From: Enoplolaimus lenunculus
Lineage: Eukaryota > Nematoda > Enoplea > Enoplida > Thoracostomopsidae
Direction of reading: 5' to 3'
DNA length: 64,000 nucleotides
NCBI GenBank assembly: GCA_030248215.1
Contig: JASANG010003085.1
Location: 1-64,000 of the forward strand
Shown here: in pieces, positions 1-13,100 of the stretch
Position numbering within the stretch: the first letter of the stretch is position 1
Layout: each line of letters begins with the position of its first letter
The notes under the pieces: model-generated
What the model saw: only the letters and a program-made list of their open reading frames with translations
The model's database searches: none
Told to the model about the DNA's origin: nothing
Translations under genes and position numbers: made by a program

Positions 1-236
1 TTAGGCAACTGGTAATGGCTCACAAATTTAGCTGTTTATTTTTGTGGTATTTGTCACTTTCAGAATTGTCAAATAGAAAACAAATGTTGTCTTCCAGCAT
101 TCGAAGGGTTTCGAAAAAACAGACTGTTCTTAACTCATCCTTGTTTTCATTTTCTTTTTAAAAGTGAAATAGTTTTTCAAATTGTTAAATCCAGTAAAAA
201 TGTTTTGGTTTTGAATGATGTATAATACTCGGTTAA

Positions 237-440
237 GCCCATGTTACTTGAAGGTGCGTCCAGCGTTCCGGTGAGTCCACAAAAGAGTAGGTTTAGGTTT
301 TTAGATTACATTATTTGCGTAGGCATCGGCGTAGGCGTGGGCTTAGGCTTAAAAACACATTTTAGCAACACTTAGGCGTAGGCTTAGGCTTAGGAATACG
401 CTTAATCTACTGTTACGCCCCTTAAAATAACATTGGCCCT
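237..440 (+). mobile_element. Family A MITE with TTAGGC array
   Basis: Left end CCCATGTTACTTGAAGGTGC; right end reads CGCCCCTTAAAATAACATTG, giving terminal inverted repeats. The interior has degenerate TTAGGC repeats and AGAGTAGGTTTAG near the left end. This copy is diverged. Confidence 0.75.
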
Positions 441-654
441 CGGTTGTAAGTGTAATATCGATTAAACTTCAGCACTTTATGGAAATGCCGCGTGGCGTCG
501 CAAAGCGATGGTTGCGATTACATGTAAGCAGATGCCTCTGCCTGCTGGAAAATAATGCCGCACGCGACGCGTCTGAATCAAAACTAAAACTAAACTTTAG
601 ATGTGTCACGGGGTGGCGTCCAGACCCGCGTGGAACCTCAAGAGTGGATGTCGG

Positions 655-722
655 ATACTTTAACAAGAGTATGCAAATGGGTACATTCTGTGTAGAAAAA
701 ATGTACCCGGCACAAGTAACGC
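655..722 (+). mobile_element. Family L arm fragment
   Basis: TTAACAAGAGTATGCAAATG then GGTACATTCTGTGTAGAA and AATGTACCC. It lies immediately left of a family C copy. Confidence 0.55.
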
Positions 723-731
723 CGGTTGGTG

Positions 732-955
732 CGCTGCAAAAAAAGGTGAGTCAAATTGACTCTCTTCGAAATAGGCTCTACGGGACTATACAAACTGAGT
801 TAAATTTGACTCCACCAGAGTCAAAAGTGTGACTCAGTGATTTGAATTTGACTCCGGTGGAGTCGGATTTTTATGACTCAATTTGTGTAGTCACGGAGAG
901 CCTATTTTGGTAAGAGTCAATTTGACTCACCAGTTTTTGGCAGTGTGCATTTTGT
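732..955. mobile_element. Family C foldback MITE
   Basis: Starts CTGCAAAAAAAGGTGAGTCA and ends GACTCACCAGTTTTTGGCAG. The interior is built from GAGTCAAATTTGACTC-like palindromes around a GGACTA..TGTGTAGTC inner repeat. Confidence 0.8.
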
Positions 956-1886
956 AGCACGTGAAACCCTAAAAGTTGCCCTCTTATGTATTATGAATTT
1001 TCAATATAACACACTCCAGAACAGATAACACCGTTCCTGATATTTTTCACAGACTGGTTCAAACCACATGAATGCATACATGAACAGAAAGTGTTGGAGT
1101 TGAGCAAATCATATACGAAAAATGTGCTGAATTGAGTTTCAGCGTTTACTGGTTCGGAAGTTACAAGTCATATCGTCAACTGGTGATAAGCGTTATACAA
1201 ATTTGAGAATACGGGTCTACGACAAACCACTGTCCTGATTCCAGCAACATACTAAACGCATGCAATGTATGTCACAAAAAAATCTACATCACTGAACGGC
1301 TAAGGTGCAGTAAATATACCCAACCCCAATCTAGGTGGAACCGCTCTTTGAGGACCATCTGATACTTTATCAAGTGCGTAGATTGGGACGCGTCATACTG
1401 TAAAAAACCTCGTGAGCGAAGAGAGTGAGAAGGCAACGTAATTTTCGCCCTAAACCAGAGTGCAGAATTTCGGTTTATATTCCTTTTTAACGAGGTTTAG
1501 GCCCGGGTTGTTCCCTTTTGCATCCGCCAAAGATCACTGCGTGAATTATGGTAGTACTTGTTTCGGTTGTACCTCGCTTAACGGTCACGACTCCAAAGCT
1601 TGGGCTTCCCAGATTTAAAGCTTATGAAAAGGAATGCAGAAACGAATGGAACGTTTGTTAAACACACCCATAAGCGTGTTTTAAATTCGCATTATGTGAA
1701 TTGAATAGGTACACCTAGTAGGTATATATGAAAGAAAAGTGTCATTTTCAAATTATAGATTAAATTAAACAATTTTGATTATATAAATAATTAAATATTA
1801 AGCTTGTTCAAAGCGTTGGTTTGTTGCGCAATTGCAAAGCGAAAATTATTGAAACATGGATGGTTGAAAATCTGAGGTAAACAAAA
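956..1886. other. Intergenic, nothing recognised
   Basis: No coding, RNA or repeat signature seen. The same holds for 2139-3092 and 3364-4660, which are AT-rich with short frames only. Confidence 0.5.
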
Positions 1887-2138
1887 CACTGTAAATTCCA
1901 GTGAGTTGATTTTAACTCACAATGAGTTGAATCACACAGTCTGAGTTAGGACTATAAGAACTCAGCATTTTGAGTTGATTTAATTCATTCTGAGTTAATT
2001 AATCAACTCTCCCAGAGTCATCTCAACTCAAAGTGAGAATTAACTCAACTGAGAGTGAGTCAATGTTTACTGATAATAATTCAGAAATAACCAACTCGCC
2101 ATCTGAATTGATTAATCAACTCATTGTAGTTTACAGTG
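1887..2138. mobile_element. Family D foldback MITE
   Basis: CACTGTAAATTCCAGTGAGT left and ACTCATTGTAGTTTACAGTG right; the interior is TGAGTTGATT/AATCAACTCA palindromes. It shares the CACTG terminus with family C. Confidence 0.8.
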
Positions 2139-3096
2139 AACAAACTGACCGAAATCAGCTTATTTGCAATTCACACACCCCGTGATGCGCAAAGCGAGCT
2201 TGCTGCCACAAAATGTGCCATAAGGTAGGGATTACACGTGACAAATTTTAAATTTGGCACGCGTTAATTCTACCCGAACACTTTTGTTTGGTTAACCATA
2301 CGCTAACGCTTGTCACAAACTGCTTTGCGACAAGCATTAGGGTAGGGATAACGCTTGTCAAAACGAAATTTAACGAATAATTACGATACAAACAGATTGT
2401 GTGTAAGAATTTTACACACATATAAATGTGTGTTCGTCTTCAAATTTGTATAGCATTAAGGTAGGGTTAACGCTTTCCTCATTTTTCGGCAACTGTTACT
2501 TTATTTACAAATCTTAATAAATTTTCATTTCAAGTACATCTGATGCTTTTCGGCGACCCAATACAATTGTAGACAAAGCAGACCTGAAACGGTAATGTCA
2601 CATGTATGAATTTTAAGTTTTTTTGCCGTAGTCACTGGTCAAACTATTTTTTTCTGCAGTTCCATTTCTGAATAGTCTCCCGTGCGTAAAAATCAAATTA
2701 TTACCTTTATACACGAATTATGTTGATTGTATTGGGCACATACTACACAAGATACAATATGTATTTTAAATATATAAATACCCTAAACGACACTATTGTG
2801 CCAAAGATATTATTTGCACGAAAAACTTTCACCAAAAATGCCTATAAAAATTGGACTGTCACTGAAAATTATTTGATATGAAATGAACTTTTTACGCAGT
2901 TTTCATTCATCAGTCAAACATAACTTTGATGCTCGTAAGCGATTCAAATATCTGAAGGAAATCTTAAATTATAACAATCGCTCGATAACCGATTTTTTGG
3001 TGTTGGCTTAAGTTTCATACTATTTTCCGTTCTTTGGGAACCATCATAAGACTCAAAAATAAACTGTGTCTACAAAACGCAAAAATCTTCTCTTCA

Positions 3097-3359
3097 CCCC
3101 TTCTCACATTGAGTTGCCTATGGGCAACTCAGCGCAGTGTATATACGTTAAATAGTACATATCGCACCATGTTTAATAATTGCAACACATATACATAGTA
3201 CTAAATCACCACGAGACGTGAGAGCCCCCTCGGGCTCGAGCGTCAAGCTCCTATAGCTGAGTGTTGATGGTATACGCCTCCCACTCCAGTCACTGGAGTT
3301 CGAAACCTAGCATAAAAGTAGGTCTCGGGGAAAATAGAAAATATTCATGTGAGAAAGGG
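3097..3359 (+). mobile_element. Family E piggyBac-like MITE with tRNA-like core
   Basis: Ends CCCCTTCTCACATTGAGTTG and CATGTGAGAAAGGG with flanking TTCA/TTAA. The core has a B-box-like GGAGTTCGAAACC. Exactly 263 bp, like its three siblings. Confidence 0.85.
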
Positions 3360-4660
3360 TTAATCATGCACAAATTCTGATCATGAGTGATTGAACAGAG
3401 AAATTGGCGAAAGAACGAAACCTGGGCTCTAGGAATTACGTGCAAAAATTGACTATGGAACCACATGTGTTGCAGCTATAAAAATGGCAGCGCCGAACCC
3501 AGTGCGTCAAACTTTAAGCCCATTTTCATTAAAATTCCGAGTGAGGTAAGGGTCCATATTCTGTACGTCCGACGAGATATCTATGGAGGGGGCTAGAAAA
3601 GATTAAATAGCATAGAATTTTTTAATGCTGTCGATAAATTTTATAAATTTTTGGGCAGGATTGGGGGGAATAAACATCCGTGCAACGACTGTGCCCTCGT
3701 CGCCTTCCTTAATTGCTGACCAAGCATAACACTGCATGTATGCAATCTCATACCTACTAAACCCAAATCATATTTTGTATGTTTATCTTTCTGTGATATA
3801 CCACTGGTCAGTGTAGCTTCTGGTCAATTCTGGTTAAATAAAATGGCAGGGCGACATTTCGGCAGTTCCGAAGTGACCATGAGCTTTTGCGAGCATTGCG
3901 TGTAATTCTCGTTTTGGTCTACAATTGAGTTATGAGTTTGACATGAGAAATTAGATTAGGATACCAAATGTTGAAAATTACTACAGAACGCATTAGCAAA
4001 GCGGTTCGGCTGCATGACATTGAAACAAAATTGGGTAAAGTCTTTAACCAGTTCAGCGTAGTCGAGATGTTAAGTTCAAAAGATATTTGGTTCGAACTCT
4101 GCTAAACCAGTTATTGTTAGAATCGTGGCGGATACAGAAATTTTGAACAGGAACGCAATGAATGTATAATAGTTGAATTGAGCTTGTGAGTGAAGCGAGC
4201 CAGTAGCTGGAAGCGATTTGGGCTCGGAATCTTAATACGAAATTTTGGTTTTGATGCTTGTTTTGGGGCCTATGCAGTCGTTATAGTTCTGTTGAAGATT
4301 AAAATATTTATTTCAATAAATTTTGAAATTTCCTTCATAATTCTGACGTTTTATAGGACTGTATCATGCGAAAATGGAAATTTTTGCTTGAAAGGCAATA
4401 ACAAAACAAGTTTTGTTTAAAATTTAAATATCAGTTTAATAGGTTCATATATTTAAGTCTATTACAATTCAGGTTACAACTGAGAAATGTGTCCGTCAAA
4501 CATATTTAACGACGCAATGTAACCTATAAGATTAAGACTTTAAGATATACTACATTTTTAGCTGGAAGTAGTTCGAAATGCGCGAATTTCTTAATTATTT
4601 CATAATAACACCACAACTGGCATATTTTATGAAAAATCAGCACCATTCCACTGATGTTTT

Positions 4661-4860
4661 CGCCAACGTTACTTTAAGGGGTGTACAAGTAGATTAAGGT
4701 TATCCTTAAGCCTAAACTTAAGTCTAAGTGTTGAAAAATATGTTCCTAAGCCTAAACCTAAGCTTAAGCCTAAGCAAAAAAAAATATAAACTAGAATCTA
4801 AACCTATTCTTTTATGGACCCACCAGAAACCTGGACACCTCTTAAAGTAACATGGGCCAA
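4661..4860 (-). mobile_element. Family A MITE with TTAGGC array, minus orientation
   Basis: Ends ACGTTACTTTAAGGGGTGT and CTCTTAAAGTAACATGGGCC, with CCTAAG-type repeats between them and the family landmark TGGACCCACCAGAAACCTGG at its right end. Confidence 0.8.
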
Positions 4861-5077
4861 TGTTTTTGTCTATCTGACAGCAAATATGAAGGGTGCATTT
4901 TACGAAAATGATATTCACACAAATTCAGCTTGAGTTGATCGCGACATCTTTGTCATTTACCGCTAGTGGGAATGACAAAAAATTTCAGAAATTTAGCAAA
5001 TCAGTGGAGCCGAATGGGCTTAGAAACTATTTTAAATATCTCAAAAATGATGTTTGCAAAAGTAGAAGTACCTACTC

Positions 5078-5231
5078 TGCAAACTACACACACTGAGTCT
5101 AAATTCGACTCCGATAGAGTCACATTGAGTCGAACTTGACTCAGGCGGAGTCAAATTTTGACTCAGTTTGTGTAGTCCTGAAAAGCCTGTTTCGGAGAGA
5201 GTCAATTTGACTAATCATTTTTTGCAGTGAA
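5078..5231. mobile_element. Family C foldback MITE, left end truncated
   Basis: Keeps ACTGAGTC..GACTCCGA, TTTGTGTAGTCC and the right end TTTTTTGCAGTG. The left terminal repeat is mostly missing. Confidence 0.7.
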
Positions 5232-5539
5232 TAGTGTGCCTCTATTCATGCTTTTGGTATTTATACCAGTTTGAAGTTTTGTAGTTGTCGACTCAGTGAA
5301 ACAAAATTTATGGAATTCCGTACACACCTATGAACAGACCTCTGACGCAGGGCTAATTTTTTGTCGCATAAAGATGTACAAATAGACAAATTTAATAGAA
5401 CCAGCCAATGATAGTGGAGATTTTAACGGTTAAAATACATGGCCCAGATTCTGTCCAGCAAAAAATATTTTAACTTAATTTTTAAAGCAAAAACGCTTTC
5501 ATACAATTTTAAAATTGTCATATTTTCAAAGTGAATGTT

Positions 5540-6283
5540 AAGGTTGCGCTATAATTTTTTGACGTCCGGCACCGTCCGCCACCCGTAATTCGCCGTCCGT
5601 CACCCGTAATTCGCCGTCCGTCACCAGTAATTCGCCGTCCGTCACCCGTAATTCGCCGTCCGTCACCCGTAATTCGCCGTCCGTCACCCGTAATTCGCCG
5701 TCCGTCACCCGTAATTCGCCGTCCGTCACCCGTAATTCGCCGTCCGCCACCCGTAATTCGCCGTCCGTCACCCGTAATTCGCCGTCCGTCACCCGTAATT
5801 CGCCGTCCGTCACCCGTAATTCGCCGTCCGCCACCCGTAATTCGCCGTCCGTCACCCGTAATTCGCCGTCCGCCACCCGTAATTCGCCGTTCGCCACCCG
5901 TAATTCGCCGTCCGCCACCCGTAATTCGCCGTCCGTCACCCGTAATTCGCCGTCCGCCACCCGTAATTCGCCGTCCGTCACCCGTAATTCGCCATCCGCC
6001 ACCCGTAATTCGCCGTCCGTCACCCGTAATTCGCCGTCCGTCACCCGTAATTCGCCGTCCGCCACCCGTAATTCGCCGTCCGTCACCCGTAATTCGCCGT
6101 CCGTCACCCGTAATTCGCCGTCCGTCACCAGTAATTCGCCGTCCGTCACCCGTAATTCGCCGTCCGTCACCCGTAATTCGCCGTCCGTCACCGTGCTGTA
6201 TCCTGCTTGAATAATCACGTACGACGACGTATCGTGACGGACGGTGACGGAAGGCGCCAGCCGTCAAGTATATCGCAACCCTT
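5540..6283. mobile_element. Family H MITE expanded by an internal minisatellite
   Basis: Left AAGGTTGCGCTATAATTTTT, right CAAGTATATCGCAACCCTT. AATGTT lies directly outside both ends, a possible 6-bp target duplication. Between the ends is the 21-bp array at 5566-6197. Confidence 0.75.
5566..6197 (+). repeat. 21-bp minisatellite, about 30 units
   Basis: Unit GTCACCCGTAATTCGCCGTC plus C, highly uniform, with a recurring GTC/GCC (T/C) variant in the CCGTCAC position. Because 21 is a multiple of three it gives long open frames with heptapeptide repeats; these are artefacts of the array. Confidence 0.95.
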
Positions 6284-6637
6284 AATGTTGAACAAAAAGA
6301 AAAAGTATGAACAAAGTTACGTTAAGTTGTTCCTTTCAAATTGCGCAATGTCTTTTAAAAATAGTTCATTTTCGACAAAATTCTATTAAAACGCATATTC
6401 TTTCTAATTTTACCATTCCGGTCGCCTTCAGGCAAGACTGAAACGATTTTCTCGTCAAATTTCAACGGCTGACACTTGTATACTTTTCTCACAAGATTAA
6501 CATAAAAAATATGCCAAAATTTGGAAATTTTGGAAACAATAGTCGAAGACAAGTACATCAACTGTTAAAATTTTTTCCCATAAGTATATATACATACTCA
6601 ATACAGCTTCAGTAACCAGACTGCCTTTAACATCATT

Positions 6638-7108
6638 ATGTATGTCCAATTAACTCAAAGCTATCGTTTGCCTATTGCCCGTCGGCCAACAGTTATTAGA
6701 CGAGCTATACAATGTCGGCAAATTCAACACTTTTTTGGCCACGTACGCCGATCACGTAACTCATCAACACATAACGCAAATTCAACGATAATTTCTAAAA
6801 GAAATAAAACAAAAACAACAAAAAATTGTATGCCACCACACCAACATCGGTTTAATTATCCCGGTGGACGTTTTTCAGCTTCGGAAACCCTTGGAGTTAA
6901 CGTCTTGCGTGCAATGGGTCTCTACGGTGATCCTGCCAACACTTCATTGGTTCGATTTGGGCATATGCTAACAAGAAAAGCACGAACGCGAGGGCAGCCT
7001 GCATGTTGGCGTATCATGCAAAAAGCGTATCATAAATACGGCTTTAAACATGTCGTACTTATGTTTATTCTGTTCGCTTATACTTGCATTGGAGCATTTA
7101 TGTTTTTG
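6638..7108 (+). CDS. K2P exon 1: N-terminus and TM1
   Basis: 157 codons ending FAYTCIGAFMFL before donor GTAAGC. Residues 1-136 are basic, with no signal peptide, as expected for a cytosolic N-terminus; residues 138-157 are TM1. The FAYTCIGAFMF pattern matches the K2P TM1 consensus, in which a small residue sits next to the helix end. Joining to exon 2 needs one extra base for the frame to stay open. Confidence 0.8.
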
Positions 7109-10100
7109 GTAAGCGAAAAATTTGTACTTTTGTTTCTAAATTCTGCCAGTTGATTCAGGGCCTTATTTAGCGACCTCTCCCAACCTTCCAAGGTGGAAGC
7201 CGGCCTAAAAAAGACCCGACGTAGTAAAACAAAATTGATTTTAAATGCGCTACTAAAACCAAAAGTATACATACTTTCGTTGAGAAGTTTGAATACAAAA
7301 ATGCGTTTGGTTACTGACTCGCTTCGCTCGTGAAATTTCTTCATTAAATATAGATGTTGTACTGAAGGGATTAACGAAATGAACTGAGGCATTTTCAATC
7401 TGAAGCGCATATGCGGAACTAAGGGCATCTGTGCAACCTGCACCGAATCCAAATAAGTTGGTATTATTTTGGGATTTAATATTGAAATTATGTCTGTCTT
7501 CTTGGTCATTTCGCTTGCGAGACCCTTGGTTCGCCACTGCCGAAGTGTCGGCCTTGAGTTTTGGGGCGGGCAACCCAATGCATGACCCTGGTGAATAGTC
7601 ACACAACTGGTTTACAAACCTGCAATTTGGTTTACAATTAAATTGAAACTCATATATAAAGCAGGCTGAAAGATTCTGACCACGCTAACACAGTCCTAAC
7701 CAACCGCTATATGGAACTTAATAACTTAACCGAATCGACCATAGCAGTGTAATCTTTGGAATAATATACAGATACTAAGTGTAGGGCCCATATTTTCAAA
7801 TGTGTATAGCATCTATCATCAGTTAGTAATAGGTTTTCAAACACGCTAACTATTGCAGTTGCTGAACACAAAATTGGTACACAAGAAGAAGAAATAAAAT
7901 GCGAAAAACACGCCGAATTTAATGAGCGTCAGTATGCATTGGTTCGAAAATTGGAAGACCTTTTGTCAACTGGTGTACTACACACATTTAATAAAAAGGG
8001 CTCAGATTTTCAGTTGCGCTACAAACTTTTCAATTTAAAATTCAACTCGAGTTGTGAGCCTTTATTACCAACTTAAAATTATACATTTTGCCAGTTGAAA
8101 AGTGTTCGCTGCGTGGAGTCAAAACAATGGCTGTTGTTTGTTCAAAGTTGACTAATTACAGGTTAAATTAGGTGAAAGGGAATAAGAACGACTAAAAATC
8201 ATTCAGTCTTAACAGAACATTTAGTATTCAGGTTATTGAAGAACCGTATGAAACGACAAGTGAAACTGAATGGAACGCAGATTTGGCCATTAAACGAGCT
8301 TTATTTATAAACCGTTTGATGGGTCAATTGTTTAATAACACATGGTACTTGACGTTTGTCAACAATCGAGTGTCCGAAAAAATGTTCACTCATATAGAGT
8401 TTGAACTTCAGGTAATATTCAATGCCAGGGTCGGAGCAGCCAACCCCATACCCCCATTTGGAGGTCCACCCCAAAATAGAGACACCACCCTAACAAGATT
8501 TTGAACAAAAAACAGCCGCTAATATTAAACTTGGATGTGTCTATAAAATTCAAAAATTCGTAATTTGAAAAATGTTTTGATCATCACAAGTGCCCCCTAC
8601 TTTAGAACTTTGGAAGACCCCTCGCTAGTCTGCTCCGGTACAGTAGCAATCGGCTCTTACAGCGAGGAAAGTATTTTGAAAAACTGACAAGTGCTAAATT
8701 TATATATCGAAAACGCAAAAAACTTTTCATCTGGGTTCAAGCGGCTTGAAGGCGACATATTTCGGCTATGCTGGAGAATTTTGAAACTTCAGAAAATTAA
8801 CCTTCAAAAAATTGTGATCGCATGCAGCCTTTGTGAAAAAATTTGTTGTTTGAGTGTTTGAATTTTCAAAATACAGATAAACCTAAACGTCCAAGTCGTT
8901 ATCTAATTATTGTTGATAATCTGGTCTCTAACAGAAGCTAAACATTAATACTAAAGTCTTAGCTTTAAAGTTTATACATTTGATAGTCAAAATAAGCGTG
9001 TTCGATCGTTGTTAATGCAACATTGAGACTCGCTCCACTGCGGCGTAACCAGGATTTGATTTTGGGAGTGGATAGCTACGTCTAAACGTTTTTTTGCGAG
9101 TAAGCGTAGCAAGAAAGAAAAAAATTTTGACGTAAACTGTATATTGGACAGCTTGCAAAAGTGCTATTTTTGAATTTTTCTTTGAAATTTCGCTGGATCC
9201 ACCTCCATATCCCTATTCCGACACGCCGTTTCAACGTTTAATCAGACTAGTCGTTCCGTTTTGCGACATGCACAAAAATATATAGTGAATGTACAAAAAT
9301 CTGTATGCAGATTTTCTTTTCATAGAACAGTTACGTTTATATCCTAAGATACGTTAAATAATGGCGTTTTCTTTAATGTTGCCATTTTTCATGTTATCGA
9401 CTCTGCCATCCTTTGATTAAATTATACTTTTATGCCAATCAAAGTTAATATAAACTCGTTTATGGGCATGTAACATTCCTAATTAAGGGTTACGAAGATC
9501 ATATTGGTGTTCGCCAAACGGAACGACCTAAACTGGCGTGGGATTATTGGAATGCTGTACTGTATGCAATGACGGTGTACACTACAATAGGTATGAAACG
9601 GTCTTAGTACAATTATTACTACTCAATTGCCATTCAAGGAAAGTATTACTTGCTAATTGCTGTTGCAGTTGCAATATTAAGTATTGTCTGACTGAATACA
9701 CCTACTTAGTTTAGCATTAGCTGATGTTTGGACAGGCCTTAGCCAGCTCACTTTGCTAGGGAAGGCTAAAATTTTTCAGGAGAGGCATTAAAGGATTTTC
9801 AAGGAGTTACAAGCAAAATTGAAAACATTCTAGGGAGGCCCAAAATTTTCCAGGGGGGAACTGAGCCACTCCTGGCGCCCCCTTGGCTACGGGCCCGTGT
9901 TTGGGTTTTCGTTTAATAGCAATGAGCGTTTGGAATATCTAAGTTTCTGACCAAGATATACAGGTGTTCACATCATGGCAGTATAGTTTTACGCACAACT
10001 ATTTTGTTGCAATTCATGTCAATAATATAAACATTTTCGAATATGTTTTGACACCTTTATCATGGATTTTAAATACGAGATATGTACACAGAAACTCTAA

Positions 10101-13100
10101 ACCAAAGATGGTAGGAATTGTAAGTCCATGTAGGAACCGGGACGTCGGACCTTTTTACTAAGCAGCTGGAAAAGCGGGTTACGGGTGGTTTTGAACTAGC
10201 GACCGTCTGCGTGTCAGGCAGACGCTGTTACAAGTGGTAACCCGCTTTTTCAGCTGCCTAGTGCAAAGGTTTGAAGTCCCGGCTCGTACCTAAACTGACA
10301 TAGGAGCTACGCCTTGAGGGCAATTGTAAATTGTCGTGCTATGAACACGGTATCCTGTCAAAAACAGGAGGGACGGTCAAGGGACGACCTTGTTGAAAAT
10401 CGACGCATGTAAGCTGGTGAGACATGTTTTACAGGATACACATGCAATATATGCAATGCACATTGTATAACATGATTTGCCGGCAGCATACGGTCGACAT
10501 ATAGTCAACGATAGAAGGAGTTGGTTAGGGCGGGCTGCGTGGTGCAGGGGTAGAGCGTTCGCTTAAGGATCCGCAATCTTGAAGTTCAATCAATGTTATA
10601 GATTATTAAAAGATCTGACCCGAAGCTGTGGTTTCACTGGCTTCGAATTGACCCGTGGTTTCGCAACAAACGAGGGCGTTGTAAGACAACATTATTTTTA
10701 TTGCTTAAATCTTAGTTCTCGTGAAACGTTTTAAGTATTACAGGATACGGTCACATTTATCCAACAACCGATGCAGGACGATTTCTAACAATGTTATACG
10801 CAATTTGCGGTATGTTTCATCTATTGCAACTTGTTTGGTTAGTCGTTAATAAACTAAACGTTAAATATGGTCCATGTAACTTTGAGTGGCGTCCTGGCGT
10901 AAGCTATATTCTTATCCTTCCTAACGGTGAGGTTTAGGCTGGGCTTGAGGTTAGGCTCAAGCTTAGGCATAGAAATATGCTAAAATTACTACTGTTACGC
11001 CTCTCAAAGCAAGACTGGCCTTAAACATAGTTGCTATGGCACTTATTGGTCATTTTAATACACTTTGTATAACAAAATATCTGTTTTCGACAAAATAGGC
11101 ACGTGCGTTTTGTAATACAGGTACGTTTCGGTTGTTCGATTTAAAATAAAAATACCAAAATTAGGTCAAAATCTTGAAAATTTTGCATGCACCCGCATTT
11201 GTTACATAAACCTTTAACAAAGTCGGGTAACCATTTGGATGCTTCAGTTGTGTTTGCAGAAACATAAAACTCGTAGTAAGGAATTATACTCTCTAAAAAC
11301 TTAAACTTAAATTATAGCTAACTTAACTTGAATATTAGTTTGAGTAAAACTCAAATAGCTGGACGGACTAACTAAACTAGAATTTTAAGTTTTACTTAAA
11401 CTAACATATTTTTAAGTGTAACACGAGTTTAAGTAACAAATTCAACTCAGCAATTATGCGTATCTTAGTGTTCATTAAGCTTAGCTTAAACTAAAAATAT
11501 GTAAGAATTTAAAATAGTTTAAGAGTAAACCTACCTGTTAGTTCAGTTAATCTAGAAATTTAGTTTAATGCTGCTGGATTAGCTTAAGCTTAAATCAAGT
11601 TAGTTTAAGCTTTTAGAGAGTACTTAAATGTACGTTTTTCGTTTTCGCTATTTTGATCAATAATCCGTTTCAGCTATTTTTTGCTACAAGTTTAAGCTTT
11701 GGCAGATACACGCAATGTTTTTTGATTTTATTTCATTTTATTCTTTTAATTAGCGACTATGCTAATCTCTTCGGTATTTAATTGCAAAACTGCAAAACTG
11801 TATGCACTGTTCGTTCGTATAATTCGGTTTATGCAATATTTTCTTAATTTAAAGGAATTCCTTTGGTTTTGACAATACTGAACGACATTGGAAAGCTGCT
11901 GACGGCATTCATGAAATTTCCATGGTTTCAAACCAAACGCGCATTTCGTAGAATTGCTAGGATTTGTACAAAACGAGTAAGATATTCAACTTGTAAAACG
12001 GCTATAAATTAGCGTTCACAGCAACGATTTTTGAATTTGCGTTATTCCCACTAACAGCAGTAGAGAAAAGTATTTTTTCATTTATGATCGGTGAGCAGTG
12101 CGGAAGAGAGGGGACAGGGCGACAGCCCACTTTCGCTTTTAGAAAATTTTGCATAGCATAGAATGGAAAATTGTAAGAACAAAATAGAAACGTCCCTATA
12201 CAAAGTATTAAGCATTTCGCGTGTCGCTTGTTTCGCTCCCAAGGATTCTTATCCCACGCCAGCGTATGTGGATATCCTTGATTTTGGATCGTCTGCCGTG
12301 CTCCTGTTTATGAAAAGTGATAATTTTTTGCTTGTTTGTTTATCTTCACACTGATCGCTGCAGATGGAATCGAACTTTTTTGCTGTAAGTTCAATTTAGA
12401 CAATTTTTACAAAAATCATAGATTTACCTGAAGCTTAGACGATATGGGGACTCACAGAGTATTTGGATGCATTTGGCAACTTCGTGAAGCAGGCTTTGTC
12501 ATATGAAGAAATATTTACTAAATAATTCGGAAGCATAATACGCATAATTTTCTCTAAGTTAAAATTGTTATCTTCAAAATGAGCTAAAAAATTGACCAGT
12601 AGAAAGCTTTCTAAATTTGTATCGTCATCAAATTTTTCTGCTCCACTGATTGGTTGAGTTTCAAACTACGTAACTTGATTCAGTTTACAAATACATGAAG
12701 CGGATGTTTGAACAATGCTCGGAGTATCGCGAAACGTTAATTTAGCTTATTTAAGCAAAGGATGGGTTTGGTGACATGGAAGTTAACCAAAATATTTAGG
12801 AATCTAAGAGAAATAAACAAATTGGTTCATGAATAGAACAGGACCGGATAAGTTTTAGACCAGCTTTTTTGCTTAGGCTTAGGTTTAGGCTTAGAAACAC
12901 GCTCATCCTTACGCTATGGCTTAGGCTTAGGCTTAATAGGCTTAGGCTAAGGCTTAGACTTAGGCTTCGGATACGCTTATACTACTGTTGGGGCCCTGTT
13001 CTATACATTGGCCAACGGATTGATAGCTATTTACTTTAAAAATTTAGTAAAGGCAAAAACGTTCGACTTACAGCATTCCAGAGGCCAAGGCGCCGTTAAG

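Larger units (their letters stand above)
7109..9487 (+). other. K2P introns 1-3 region: content
   Basis: Apart from exons 2 and 3, the sequence is AT-rich. The segment 7500-7600 (TTTCGCTTGCGAGACCCTTG, GGGGCGGGCAACCC) is similar to 61195-61285 and marks a further interspersed repeat. I saw no RNA gene or element ends here. Confidence 0.5.

Noticed and set aside
237-440. TTAGGC blocks as a true chromosome end
   Set aside because: Blocks are short, degenerate, dispersed and in both orientations, each within element ends, with genes on both sides.
479-832. 117-codon plus-strand frame
   Set aside because: Its second half runs through family L and family C repeat sequence; codon use in the first half is not convincing and no splice context was found.
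5518-6267. Long minus-strand frames with TGDGRRI or VTDGELR heptad repeats
   Set aside because: They are the product of a 21-bp tandem repeat (multiple of three) open in more than one frame, inside a MITE; no start context or splice signals.
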